Assembly (NCBI RefSeq): GCF_900102945.1
Contig: NZ_FNGI01000008.1
Span: 62,001 to 126,000, forward strand
Direction: 5' to 3'
DNA length: 64,000 bases
Source of the DNA: Modicisalibacter muralis
GTDB taxonomy: Bacteria > Pseudomonadota > Gammaproteobacteria > Pseudomonadales > Halomonadaceae
Below are positions 55,542-64,000 of this stretch, one piece after another. Position numbers and translations under genes: made by a program. The number at the start of each line of letters is the position of its first letter. Within the stretch, counting starts at the first letter, position 1. The notes beneath the pieces are model-generated. The model saw only the letters and a list, made by a program, of their open reading frames with translations, had not been told where the DNA came from and made no database searches.

Positions 55542-58381
55542 GGGCGCTCCTCCCCACCATCCGCACGCTCATCGCGCCCGGAATCGTCGTTGGCGAGAGG
55601 ACCGGTTTCGGGGCCCTTGCTGTGGGCGCCGGTTTCGGGGCCCATTGCATCAAGGCCGGCTTCGGGGCCTATAAACAGCGAGCCCCAGTCGCCGCTCGAG
55701 AACGCCGCGTCGAGTCCCGCCGGCACGCCGACGATGCCCGCCGGCAGCGCCGCATCGAGACGCAGCGGCAAGGCCACGCGCCCGGTGTCGGTCTCCAAAA
55801 CGAGCGTGGCGCCATCGACGACGTCCAAGCGCTGGGCATCGTCAGCCGACAGAATCAATGCCGCGGGCGCCGCGCGCTCCGAGATCGGCGCCGAGCGCGA
55901 CGAGGTTTCCTCGCCGCCAAACAGTCGCGGCAACACGACCACTTGCCACTGCCCGTCACGCCGCGCAAAGCTCGAAGGTATCTCGCGGACATAATCGTAG
56001 CCACCGGGCAGCGGATGCAGCAGGCGCACGCCCGGGTCGCCGGCGCGTAAGTGACCGCCCACTTCGTCGGTGAACTTGTTCCACGCCTGCGGCGAGTTCC
56101 AGCCCGGCGCCCAGGCGAAGGCCACGTCCTTACGCGGACGCTCGAAGCCGTTGTAGCCCTCCATCGAAAAGGTGAAGGGCGTATCGGGATCCTGCGGCGT
56201 ACGTGGTTCGTCGACGTTCAGGTGAGAGCGCATCGCCGTGCGCCCACTGTAGCGGTGCGGTTCGCGCGCCAGCTTGAGACCCTCCACGCGATAGTCGGAG
56301 CCCGGCGCGGCCTCGACGATGCCCGCCAGCGCCGGCGTGCGTCGCGCGCAGTCCAGAGTCACCGCATCGAGAGTAATATCGGAGACATCTTCGCGCAGCA
56401 TGCCGGCGCGCACGGCATGCAGCCAACGCCAGCTTTCGTGGATACGTGATTCGGGGCGAATGTAGCGTGGATCGAAGACCTGGAAGAAGCGCTGCGCACG
56501 GCCCTCCAGGCTGACCAGCGTACCGTCGCCTTCGGCGAAACTGGCCGCCGGCAAGCCCAGGTGGGCGCGATTCCAGGTCGCGGTGCGCTGGTGGTCAAGT
56601 ACGACAACCACCTCGGCAAGATCAAGCGCCGAGTCGACACGCTCGCGGGGCAGGCGATGATAGAGATCGTTCTCGAGGATCACCACCGCATCGGCCATCT
56701 GAGTGTTCAGTTCATCCAGCGCCCACTCCAGCGGTTGGCCACCGAGCAATTCCAGCCCGGTGCTATTGGCCTCGTTGCGCACCAGTATCAGGCCGCCATC
56801 GCGGGCCCTGCGCGACAATGCCCGGGCGATATTGCCGGCGGCCTCGATGACCGCCTCCGAGCCCAGCGAGCCACCGCTGATCACCAGCGGACGCCGGGCG
56901 GCAAGCAGCGCGCTAGCGATACGCTCGGCCTCGAGGCGCGTGGCCTCGTCGAGATCGGCGACGGCCGGCGCCGCAGCGTCGATGACGTGCGCGATGGCGA
57001 AGCCCAGCCGGGCGATATCGTCGGGCGCCAGCGCCCAACTGGCCTCGGCGATGCCATCGAGCCCGGTAGCCGTCGGGTAAGCGACGAACAGTGGGTGGTA
57101 GTTGTCCTGACCCAGGGTTTTCACCGCCTCGGCATTCCAGGCCGGAATGCCACGCGCCTCGGCCAACTCCTCGCGCCGGCCCAGCACCGCCTGGCGCACC
57201 GACAGGCCGAGCCGCGCCGCGCTCTGGATCAGGTCTTCGCCAAGCACCAGTATGGCGTCGTGCTCCTCGACATCGCGCAGTGTCGGCGTGGGTAGCCCAC
57301 TTTCCCGGCTCAAGCGCGCCATGCGTTCCAGGCAGGCTTGCTCGCGGGCGACGATGCCGGTCGAGAAATTGGCTGCGCCGACCAGTTCGCGCAGTTGGTG
57401 ATTGCTTTCGAGGCTGGCGCGCGGCGAGCCGATGCCGATCACCCGGCGGGCACTGCGCAGGACATCGGCGCCACGATCCAGCGCTGCATCGATTTCCAGC
57501 GTCATGCTCTCGTCGCTCGCCTGGCTGCGCCACTCGGGGCACCGTGGGCGGTCGTCACGATTGACGTAACCATGACCGAAGCGACCGCGATCGCACAGGA
57601 AGTGACGGTTGACCTCGCCATGGTAGCGATTCTCGATGCGCCGGATATCGCCGTAGCGCTCGCCGGGGCTGGTGTTGCAGCCCACCGCGCACTGGTGACA
57701 GATGCTCGGCGCGAACTGCAGGTCCCATTTGCGGGTATAGCGATCGGAGTGGGTCTGGTCGGTGAACACGCCGGTCGGGCAGACCTCGGTCAGGTTGCCC
57801 GAAAACTCGCTCTCCAGCACGCCGTCCTGGTGGCGACCGAAATACACGTTATCGTTGGCGCCGAAAGCACCGAGATCCTCGCCACCGGCATAATCGTTAT
57901 AGAAACGCACGCAGCGATAGCAGGTAATGCAACGGTTCATCTCGTGAGCGACGAACGGGCCCAGATACTGATTGCGGTGGGTGCGCTTGCGAAAGCGATA
58001 GCGCCGGCGGTCGTGGCCGGTCATTACCGTCATGTCCTGGAGGTGGCAATGGCCGCCTTCCTCGCACACCGGGCAGTCGTGCGGGTGGTTGACCATCAGC
58101 CACTCGACGACGCTGGCGCGAAACTCGCGGGCCTCTTCGTCCTCGATGGCGATCCAACTATCGTCGCTGGCCGGCGTCATGCAGGACATGACCAGTTTGC
58201 CCTGGGTGTCGTCGGCGTCCTTGTACTGTTTGACCGCGCACTGGCGGCAGGCGCCCACGCTGCCCATCGCCGGATGCCAGCAGAAATAGGGCACATCGAG
58301 CCCTAACGACAGGCAGGCCTGAAGCAGGTTGTCCGCGCCGTCGACCTCGTAGGCCCGGCCGTCCACATGAATCGTCGCCAT
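55538..58381 (-). CDS. nuoG: NADH-quinone oxidoreductase subunit G
   Basis: Iron-sulfur subunit of 947 residues, somewhat longer than in E. coli. The N-terminal ferredoxin domain ([15 protein letters not shown]) holds cluster N1b; [12 protein letters not shown] is the N5 site; CITCYRC and a later CPTG form N4. The CHQCAVGC and distant FLCDRG cysteines match the extra N7 cluster. A molybdopterin-oxidoreductase-like region without cofactor follows. The C terminus has three nine-residue GPExG repeats and an acidic tail not typical of the family. Confidence 0.97.
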   Translation of the reverse strand: MATIHVDGRAYEVDGADNLLQACLSLGLDVPYFCWHPAMGSVGACRQCAVKQYKDADDTQGKLVMSCMTPASDDSWIAIEDEEAREFRASVVEWLMVNHPHDCPVCEEGGHCHLQDMTVMTGHDRRRYRFRKRTHRNQYLGPFVAHEMNRCITCYRCVRFYNDYAGGEDLGAFGANDNVYFGRHQDGVLESEFSGNLTEVCPTGVFTDQTHSDRYTRKWDLQFAPSICHQCAVGCNTSPGERYGDIRRIENRYHGEVNRHFLCDRGRFGHGYVNRDDRPRCPEWRSQASDESMTLEIDAALDRGADVLRSARRVIGIGSPRASLESNHQLRELVGAANFSTGIVAREQACLERMARLSRESGLPTPTLRDVEEHDAILVLGEDLIQSAARLGLSVRQAVLGRREELAEARGIPAWNAEAVKTLGQDNYHPLFVAYPTATGLDGIAEASWALAPDDIARLGFAIAHVIDAAAPAVADLDEATRLEAERIASALLAARRPLVISGGSLGSEAVIEAAGNIARALSRRARDGGLILVRNEANSTGLELLGGQPLEWALDELNTQMADAVVILENDLYHRLPRERVDSALDLAEVVVVLDHQRTATWNRAHLGLPAASFAEGDGTLVSLEGRAQRFFQVFDPRYIRPESRIHESWRWLHAVRAGMLREDVSDITLDAVTLDCARRTPALAGIVEAAPGSDYRVEGLKLAREPHRYSGRTAMRSHLNVDEPRTPQDPDTPFTFSMEGYNGFERPRKDVAFAWAPGWNSPQAWNKFTDEVGGHLRAGDPGVRLLHPLPGGYDYVREIPSSFARRDGQWQVVVLPRLFGGEETSSRSAPISERAAPAALILSADDAQRLDVVDGATLVLETDTGRVALPLRLDAALPAGIVGVPAGLDAAFSSGDWGSLFIGPEAGLDAMGPETGAHSKGPETGPLANDDSGRDERADGGEERP
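55602..55669 (-). repeat. three 27-bp tandem repeats at the nuoG 3' end
   Basis: The core CCGGTTTCGGGGCC recurs at 55602, 55629 and (one mismatch) 55656, a period of exactly 27 bp. It encodes GPEAG / GPETG / GPETG spaced nine residues apart near the end of NuoG. Confidence 0.8.
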
Positions 58382-58420
58382 GCCGTTATCTCTCTCCCTG
58401 CCGTTGGTTCATCGCTCGGC

Positions 58421-59782
58421 TCATACTTCACCCACCGGAATCGGATCCTCATGCGCCGCGCCGCGCGGATGCGTGACGCCTCGCTCGAACTCATCGCGGA
58501 AATAGCGCAGCGCGCTTTCCAGCGGCATGGCCGCCCCCGGCGCGTGGGCGCAGAAGGTCTTGCCCGGCCCCAGGTCGTTGGCCAATTCCTCGAGCAACTC
58601 GATATCGCCCTGCTCGCCTTCGCCGCGTTCCAGCGCACGCAGAATCTTCACCGTCCACGGCAGGCCGTCGCGGCAGGGCGTACACCAACCGCAGGACTCG
58701 CGAGCGAAAAACTCTTCGAGATTGCGCGCCAGCGACACCATGCTCTGGTCCTCGTTGACCACGGTCAATAGGCCGGTGCCCATGCGGCTGCCCTGTTCGC
58801 CGATGGTGTCGAAGTCGAGCGCCAGTTCGAGATGCTCGGGCAGCAGGAAGCCGGTACTGCCACCGCCGGGCAGCCAGGTCTTCAAGGCACGACCGTCGCG
58901 CATGCCGCCGGCGCGCTCGATCAACTCACGGCCGCTGGTGCCGATCGGCAATTCCCACAGGCCGGGGCGATTGACCTTGCCGGAGACGCCATACAGCTTG
59001 GTGCCGCCATCGTTACTGAGGCCGCCGGAAAGTCCCTGATACCACTCGGCACCATGACGCAGCACCGCCGGTACGTTGCATAGCGTTTCGACGTTATTGA
59101 CCACGGTGGGCTTGCCCCAGGCGCCGGACTGGCCCGGGAACGGCGGCTTGGCACGCGGATTGGCGCGCTTGCCTTCCAGCGAGCTGATCAGCGCGGTCTC
59201 TTCGCCGCAGATGTAGCGCCCGGCACCGGTATGCAGCGCAATATCGAAATCGAAGCCGCTGCCGGCAATGTCGGCGCCCAGCCAACCGGCGGCGCGAGCT
59301 TCGTCCAGCGCCTGCGTTACCGCGCGCGCGGCCTCGATGTACTCGCCACGCAGGAAGATATAGCCGAAGCGCGAATTGTTGGCGTAGCCGCCGAGAATCA
59401 TACCTTCGATCAGCAGGTGCGGCAGTTGCTCGAGCAGCAGCCGATCCTTGAAGGTGCCGGGTTCCATCTCGTCGGCATTGCAGACGATATAGCCGCGCGG
59501 CAGGTCTCCGCCCTGCAGGGTCAGGCTCCACTTCATGCCCGCCGAGAAGCCGGCACCGCCACGCCCGCGCACATTGGCCTGCTTGACGGTGGCGATCACA
59601 TCCTGCGGCGACTGGCTACCGAGCGTTTGCCTGACGGCGGCGTAGCCGTCCTTGTCGAGGTACTCGTCGAGACCGATCAGGGCGCTGTCTTCACGCAGCC
59701 GCCAGGTCAGGGGGTGCGTTTCGGCGCTGCGCTCGGCGGCGCTCTGGTGCAACTGGCAGCGGTAGCGCTGACTTGCCGTCAT
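58421..59782 (-). CDS. nuoF: NADH-quinone oxidoreductase subunit F
   Basis: The NADH- and FMN-binding subunit, 453 residues. The [13 protein letters not shown] Rossmann-like loop binds NADH and [22 protein letters not shown] is the second conserved nucleotide segment, and the [12 protein letters not shown] motif with a later CAHAPG cysteine holds cluster N3. The start overlaps the nuoE stop. Confidence 0.98.
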   Translation of the reverse strand: MTASQRYRCQLHQSAAERSAETHPLTWRLREDSALIGLDEYLDKDGYAAVRQTLGSQSPQDVIATVKQANVRGRGGAGFSAGMKWSLTLQGGDLPRGYIVCNADEMEPGTFKDRLLLEQLPHLLIEGMILGGYANNSRFGYIFLRGEYIEAARAVTQALDEARAAGWLGADIAGSGFDFDIALHTGAGRYICGEETALISSLEGKRANPRAKPPFPGQSGAWGKPTVVNNVETLCNVPAVLRHGAEWYQGLSGGLSNDGGTKLYGVSGKVNRPGLWELPIGTSGRELIERAGGMRDGRALKTWLPGGGSTGFLLPEHLELALDFDTIGEQGSRMGTGLLTVVNEDQSMVSLARNLEEFFARESCGWCTPCRDGLPWTVKILRALERGEGEQGDIELLEELANDLGPGKTFCAHAPGAAMPLESALRYFRDEFERGVTHPRGAAHEDPIPVGEV

Positions 59783-60303
59783 GGGTAGCCCTCCAGCAGC
59801 GAGGCCACGTCATCGATCATCACGGGGCCGTAGGTGTCGTCGCCGATCATCATCGCCGGGCCGCGATCGCAGGCGCCCAGGCAGCACACCGGCAGCAGCG
59901 TGAAGCGCCCGTCCGGCGTGGTCTCGCCGAAGCCGATGCCCAAATGCTCCGTCAACGCATCGCGCAGTTGCTCGTAATCGGTGAGAAAGCACGAGCTGCT
60001 GTCGCAGACCAGGATCACGTGGCGGCCCACCGGCTGGCGGAAGATCAGACTGTAGAACGTCGCCACGCCCTCGACGCTCGCCGCGCCGATGCCCAGCACG
60101 TTGGCGATGGCCGGGATCGCGCCATCCGGCACCCAGCCATGGCGACGCTGAACGATCTTCAGCGCCTCGATACAGGCCGCCTGAGGCTGCTCGTAGTGGT
60201 CGCGTTCATGCTCGATGGCATGCAGATCGTCGGCATGCAGGGTGAAGCCGTCGCCATCGCTGGCAATGGCCGAATGCACTTGCGCGCGCACGGTGTCGTT
60301 CAT
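59779..60303 (-). CDS. nuoE: NADH-quinone oxidoreductase subunit E
   Basis: Thioredoxin-like subunit of 174 residues with the [2Fe-2S] cluster N1a: the cysteines lie in CDSSSCFLT and [12 protein letters not shown]. The helical N-terminal region includes [19 protein letters not shown] and [11 protein letters not shown]. It starts two bases after nuoCD ends. Confidence 0.98.
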   Translation of the reverse strand: MNDTVRAQVHSAIASDGDGFTLHADDLHAIEHERDHYEQPQAACIEALKIVQRRHGWVPDGAIPAIANVLGIGAASVEGVATFYSLIFRQPVGRHVILVCDSSSCFLTDYEQLRDALTEHLGIGFGETTPDGRFTLLPVCCLGACDRGPAMMIGDDTYGPVMIDDVASLLEGYP

Positions 60304-60305
60304 AA

Positions 60306-62090
60306 TCAGCGGTCCACGTCGGCCATGACGAAATCGATACTCCCCAGGTGAGCAATCAGGTCCGGCACGAAGCCGCCGCGCATCAGCATCGGAATCTGCT
60401 GCAGATGCGGAAAGCTCGGCGTGCGGATACGCGTGCGATAGCTCATGGTGTTGCCGTCACTGGTCAGGTAATAACTGTTGATGCCCTTGGTCGCCTCGAT
60501 CATCTGCAGCGACTCATTGGGCTTGAGCACCGGCCCCCAGGAAACCTGCAGGAAGTGGGTGATCAGCGTCTCGATGTGCTGCAGCATCTTGTCGCGTGGT
60601 GGCGGCGTGGTCAGCGGGTGATCGGCCTTGTAGTCGCCGGCCGGCATGTTGTCGACGCACTGCTGGATGATACGCAGGCTCTGGCGCATCTCATCGATAC
60701 GCAGCTGACCACGATCGAAGGCGTCGCCGTTGGCGCCCAGCGGTATTTCGAAGTCGAAGTTCTCGTAACCGGAATAGGGGCGCTGCTTGCGCAGGTCGAA
60801 ATCGCAGCCGGTGGCCCGCAGGTTGGGGCCGGTAACGCCCCAGGCCAACGCCTCCTTGGTGTTGAAGGCGGCGATATGCCGGGTCCGCTCGATAACGATG
60901 GCGTTTTCCATCATCACCCGCTCGTATTCGCGCAAGCGCTTGGGCATCCAGTCGAGAAAGCCCTGCATCAGCCGATCCCAGCCATTCGGCAGATCGTGAG
61001 CGACGCCGCCAATGCGATACCAGGCCGGGTGCATGCGAAAGCCGGTGATCGCCTCGATCACTTCGTAGGCTTTCTGGCGATCGGTGAAGGTGAAGAACAC
61101 CGGCGTCATGGCACCCAGGTCCTGCAGGTAGGTACCCAGGAACAGCAGGTGACTATTGATGCGGAACAACTCCGCCATCATCACGCGGATCGTCTCGGCA
61201 CGCGATGTTACCTGGATACCAGCGAGCTTCTCCGCCGCCAGGATATACGGCAGGTTGTTCATCACCCCGCCGGTATAGTCGATGCGGTCGGTATAGGGGA
61301 TGAAACTGTGCCAGGACTGGCGCTCGGCCATCTTCTCGGCGCCGCGGTGGTGATAGCCAATATCCGGCACGCAATCGACGATCTCTTCGCCGTCGAGCTG
61401 CAATACGATACGAAAAGCGCCGTGCGCCGACGGGTGGTTGGGGCCGAGGTTGAGAAACATGAACTCGGTGTCGTCGTTGCCACGCCGCATGCCCCAGGCC
61501 TCGGGGTCGAACTGTAGCGCCTGCTGCTCCTTGTCCTGGCCCTCGACGGTCAGTGTATAGGGATCGAACTCGGTGGCGCGCGCCGGGTAATCCTTGCGTA
61601 GTGGATGGCCGTGCCAGGTCGGCGGCATCAGAATTCGCGCCAGGTGCGGGTGACCGCGAAAGTCGATCCCGAACATGTCCCAGACTTCACGCTCGTACCA
61701 GTTGGCGTTGGGATACAGCGAAACGATGCTGGGCAGCGCCAGATCACCCTCGGCGAGCGCCACCTTAAGCATCACGTCGCGATTGCGGCTGACCGAGAGT
61801 AGATGATAGAACACCGTGAAGTCGGCATCGGGCAGCCCATGGCGCTGGCCACGCAAGCGCTCGTCGAGCGCCGAAAGATCGAACAGCATCTCGAAGGGCT
61901 GCGGCATATTGCGCAAGAAGCCGATGACATCGGTCAGCGCCTCACGCGCCACCCACAGCACCGGCAAGCCGGTCAGCGTATCCTGCTCCCTGATGGCCTG
62001 GTCGCCGAAATGCTGCTTGAGTGCCTCGACCACGGGGTCGGCGCTGGCCCCGGTTGTCGACGAATCGGATCTCGGTGTGGCGACGCTCAT
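60306..62090 (-). CDS. nuoCD: NADH-quinone oxidoreductase fused subunits C and D
   Basis: A 594-residue fusion. The C part (to about 185) ends in the signature [25 protein letters not shown]. The D part begins near 210 with [23 protein letters not shown] and contains [13 protein letters not shown], the quinone-site histidine and tyrosine region, and the DPQ-less C-terminal end ADVDR typical of NuoD. The fusion is normal for gammaproteobacteria. About 100 bp separate it from nuoB. Confidence 0.98.
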   Translation of the reverse strand: MSVATPRSDSSTTGASADPVVEALKQHFGDQAIREQDTLTGLPVLWVAREALTDVIGFLRNMPQPFEMLFDLSALDERLRGQRHGLPDADFTVFYHLLSVSRNRDVMLKVALAEGDLALPSIVSLYPNANWYEREVWDMFGIDFRGHPHLARILMPPTWHGHPLRKDYPARATEFDPYTLTVEGQDKEQQALQFDPEAWGMRRGNDDTEFMFLNLGPNHPSAHGAFRIVLQLDGEEIVDCVPDIGYHHRGAEKMAERQSWHSFIPYTDRIDYTGGVMNNLPYILAAEKLAGIQVTSRAETIRVMMAELFRINSHLLFLGTYLQDLGAMTPVFFTFTDRQKAYEVIEAITGFRMHPAWYRIGGVAHDLPNGWDRLMQGFLDWMPKRLREYERVMMENAIVIERTRHIAAFNTKEALAWGVTGPNLRATGCDFDLRKQRPYSGYENFDFEIPLGANGDAFDRGQLRIDEMRQSLRIIQQCVDNMPAGDYKADHPLTTPPPRDKMLQHIETLITHFLQVSWGPVLKPNESLQMIEATKGINSYYLTSDGNTMSYRTRIRTPSFPHLQQIPMLMRGGFVPDLIAHLGSIDFVMADVDR

Positions 62091-62193
62091 GGACGTGGAT
62101 GAACTCTTGGGCGATGAATGGGTAAACGATACTACCGGCTCGGATACTGCGCGCGTTGACGACCGGCCATCTCAGTGGCTGGTCGCCTCGGGC

Positions 62194-62877
62194 TCAAACG
62201 CTATCGGGCGTACGCAACTCAGTGGCCTGGATGCGCTGCTCGCGCATTTTTTCACGCTGCGATGGCATTTCGGCACGGTAGACACCCTGGTCGCCGACCA
62301 CCCAGGACAACGGCCGGCGCTCCTCCTGAATCGAGTCCTGCAATAACTGCAGGCCCTGCAGGAACGCCTCGGGGCGCGGCGGACAGCCCGGGATGTAGAC
62401 ATCCACCGGCAGGAACTTGTCGACTCCCTGCACCACCGAGTAGATGTCGTACATGCCGCCGGAATTGGCGCACGAGCCCATCGAGATGACCCATTTGGGC
62501 TCAAGCATCTGATCGTAGAGCTGCTGGATGACAGGGGCCATCTTGATGAAACAGGTGCCGGCGATGACCATGAAGTCCGCCTGGCGCGGCGAGGCGCGAA
62601 TAACCTCGGCGCCGAAGCGGGCGATGTCGTGGGGCGCGGTGAAGGCGGTGGTCATCTCCACGTAACAGCACGACAAGCCGAAGTTGTAGGGCCACAGCGA
62701 ATTCTTACGCCCCCAGTTGACCGCCGAATTGAGGACTTCATCGAGCTTGCCGGTGAAGACGTTGCGATGAACCTGTTGCTTCATCGGGTCTTCGGCGCGC
62801 TGGCGTTCACTCAGCGGATAGCGGGCATTGTCCGCGGCAACGGCATCATCCGTGGCACGCGTCAAGGTGTAAGCCAT
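62194..62877 (-). CDS. nuoB: NADH-quinone oxidoreductase subunit B
   Basis: Carries cluster N2, the last electron donor to quinone. The 227 residues contain the adjacent cysteines in GLSCCYVEM, the [12 protein letters not shown] cysteine and the CPPRPEAF cysteine. The [13 protein letters not shown] segment is also conserved. The first 45 residues and the last 20 are lineage-specific extensions. Confidence 0.98.
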   Translation of the reverse strand: MAYTLTRATDDAVAADNARYPLSERQRAEDPMKQQVHRNVFTGKLDEVLNSAVNWGRKNSLWPYNFGLSCCYVEMTTAFTAPHDIARFGAEVIRASPRQADFMVIAGTCFIKMAPVIQQLYDQMLEPKWVISMGSCANSGGMYDIYSVVQGVDKFLPVDVYIPGCPPRPEAFLQGLQLLQDSIQEERRPLSWVVGDQGVYRAEMPSQREKMREQRIQATELRTPDSV

Positions 62878-62934
62878 GTAGCCTCCAGCACAAGCGTAAT
62901 CGGTAACTCACCGCGGCCATCGGCTGCGGTGGTA

Positions 62935-63345
62935 TCAGATGCTATCGTCCACTCGCACACGCCGTTTGGGTGCCCAGTCCAGGGCACCGACACGGCTATC
63001 GTAGACCAGACCGGCAAGCAGAATGAAAATGAATATCGCCGCGCCCCAGAAACCGCTCCAACCCACTTCACGAACGGCAACCGACCAGGCGAACAGGAAA
63101 ACGGCTTCGATATCGAAGATCACGAACAGCATCGCGACCAGATAGAATTTGACGGAGAATCGCTGGCGGGCACTACCGGCGCCGATAATGCCCGACTCGA
63201 AGGGCAGGGACTTGCTGCGTCCGCGACTACGCCCACCCAGTAGGCTGGCGGCACCGATCATGAAAACGCAAAGGGTAACGACAGCGGCAACGAATAGCCC
63301 AACGGCCCAGTACTCGGCGATCAGCGCTGTAGCGTTCTGATTCAT
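62935..63345 (-). CDS. nuoA: NADH-quinone oxidoreductase subunit A
   Basis: First gene of the operon. The start [18 protein letters not shown] at 63345 follows GAGGGAG; another in-frame ATG at 63360 is less likely. The 136 residues have three helices and the conserved [38 protein letters not shown] block (acidic loop plus TM2). Complex I would oxidise NADH and pump protons into the chain that includes the cytochrome c4 encoded upstream. Confidence 0.97.
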   Translation of the reverse strand: MNQNATALIAEYWAVGLFVAAVVTLCVFMIGAASLLGGRSRGRSKSLPFESGIIGAGSARQRFSVKFYLVAMLFVIFDIEAVFLFAWSVAVREVGWSGFWGAAIFIFILLAGLVYDSRVGALDWAPKRRVRVDDSI

Positions 63346-63360
63346 GGACTCCCTCGTCAT

Positions 63361-63665
63361 ACCAGAAACCCAATCGCGATCCGGAATGTCAGGTACCGGC
63401 CGCGACTGAAGCGAGCTAGCAAGCCGCTTCGCTCACTAACGACCCGACAATGATAAAAGATCGGCGTGGGTTTGTCATAGTCCGATAGTTGAGGGATTCA
63501 ACACATTGGCACTAGCCAATCGCATTGATACAGCGTAATGCTCTGCCCGATAGCGTCGATCCAAGCGCATTTATCAGCGGAAGTCCGAAAACGCACTCGA
63601 CATGGCCTCGGGCCATGGACTGATTTAGTCTGTGCTATCTTCCGGCAGCCAAGACCCGATTCGCG
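63361..63665. other. nuoA-thiD divergent intergenic region
   Basis: These 305 bp contain no gene. The nuo promoter candidate lies at 63450-63478. A weak GAAGCG / CGCTTC inverted pair occurs around 63405-63440. No TPP-riboswitch-like core was found before thiD. Confidence 0.6.
63450..63478 (-). promoter_or_regulatory. sigma-70-like promoter of the nuo operon
   Basis: On the minus strand ATGACA (63478-63473) and TATCAT (63455-63450) are separated by 17 bases; each differs from consensus at one position. It gives a leader of about 100 bases before nuoA. Confidence 0.6.
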
Positions 63666-64000
63666 ATGACAAGCTCTCCACGCATTCCCAACGTCCTGAC
63701 CATCGCCGGCTCCGACCCGTCGGGTGGCGCCGGTCTTCAGGCCGACCTGAAGACCTTTTCGGCACTCGGCGCCTACGGTGCCAGCGTGATCACCGCACTG
63801 ACCGCGCAGAGCACGCGTGGCGTCACCGGCGTGCACCCCGTGCCCGCGGATTTCATCGCCGCCCAGCTCGACACCCTGCTCGACGACGTCGCCATCGACG
63901 CCGTGAAGATCGGCATGGTCGCCAGCCGCGAGGTGGCACTGACGATTCGCGATGCCTTCGCTCGCCAGCGCCCGCGCTGGATCGTGCTCGACCCGGTGAT
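63666..64000 (+). CDS. thiD: hydroxymethylpyrimidine (phosphate) kinase ThiD, 5' part
   Basis: Kinase of the thiamine pyrimidine branch, truncated by the right edge after about 111 codons. The start ATG at 63666 gives MTSSPRIPNVLTIAGSDPSGG, the family's TIAGSDPSGGAGLQADLKTF substrate loop, then GAYGASVITALTAQSTRGV, FIAAQLDTLLDDV, DAVKIGMVAS and WIVLDPV. All are characteristic of ThiD in the ribokinase superfamily. Divergent from nuoA. Confidence 0.95.
   Translation, partial: MTSSPRIPNVLTIAGSDPSGGAGLQADLKTFSALGAYGASVITALTAQSTRGVTGVHPVPADFIAAQLDTLLDDVAIDAVKIGMVASREVALTIRDAFARQRPRWIVLDPV

Noticed and set aside
63480-63665. TPP riboswitch before thiD
   Set aside because: I looked for a THI-box-like core and matching stems upstream of the thiD start and saw none.

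Overview
The window looks like a chromosomal segment of a GC-rich gammaproteobacterium, most probably a halomonad or close relative. I infer this from the high GC, the gene orders grpE-dnaK-dnaJ / recN / fur / bamE-rnfH-ratA-smpB-ssrA, hemC-D-X-Y, argH / lptM-lysA-dapF-DUF484-xerC-yigB and engB / cytochrome c4 / dsbA, the tmRNA tag ANDDNYAQGALAA, and a 13-gene nuo operon with fused nuoCD. No database was searched, so the genus is an inference.

Region 1 (1-15.9 kb, all minus strand) is accessory DNA. It is one edge of a non-flagellar type III secretion system (T3SS): sctD with an FHA-like domain and an odd 11-residue repeat linker, an sctX-position gene, sctY, sctV, then a secretin that looks like the CpaC/RcpA type of Tad pili rather than a normal SctC. 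The rest of the apparatus (ATPase, SctJ, SctQ-U) would have to lie left of the window. Upstream sits a 66-codon glycine-rich gene and a 9.5 kb gene for a protein of about 3,170 residues. That giant carries LysM and SH3-like domains, coiled coils, a DUF4781-like hydrophobic core, two related cassettes holding a pertussis-toxin-S1-like ADP-ribosyltransferase and a protein-kinase-like domain, and 24 octapeptide repeats. I read it as a candidate multi-domain T3SS effector or polymorphic toxin; it is the most novel object here.

Region 2 (15.9-26.2 kb) is the core proteostasis and stress block: a glutathione S-transferase, the heat-shock operon grpE-dnaK-dnaJ behind a textbook sigma-32 promoter, recN behind a perfect LexA box, fur, bamE, rnfH-ratA, smpB, the tmRNA gene, and two small uncharacterised genes.

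Region 3 (26.5-48.1 kb) holds a large MscS-type channel, an NCS2 purine permease, the hemC-D-X-Y tetrapyrrole operon, argH, the lptM-lysA-dapF-DUF484-xerC-yigB cluster, a 158-bp element with perfect 16-bp inverted termini between yigB and engB, cytochrome c4, dsbA, an exonuclease/endonuclease/phosphatase-family gene, and a TRAP transporter in Q-M-P order with a 2-oxo-acid-type binding protein.

Region 4 (48.1-64 kb) is the complete nuoA-B-CD-E-F-G-H-I-J-K-L-M-N operon for respiratory complex I, minus strand, with a sigma-70-like promoter upstream of nuoA. The 5' part of thiD diverges from it and runs off the right edge.
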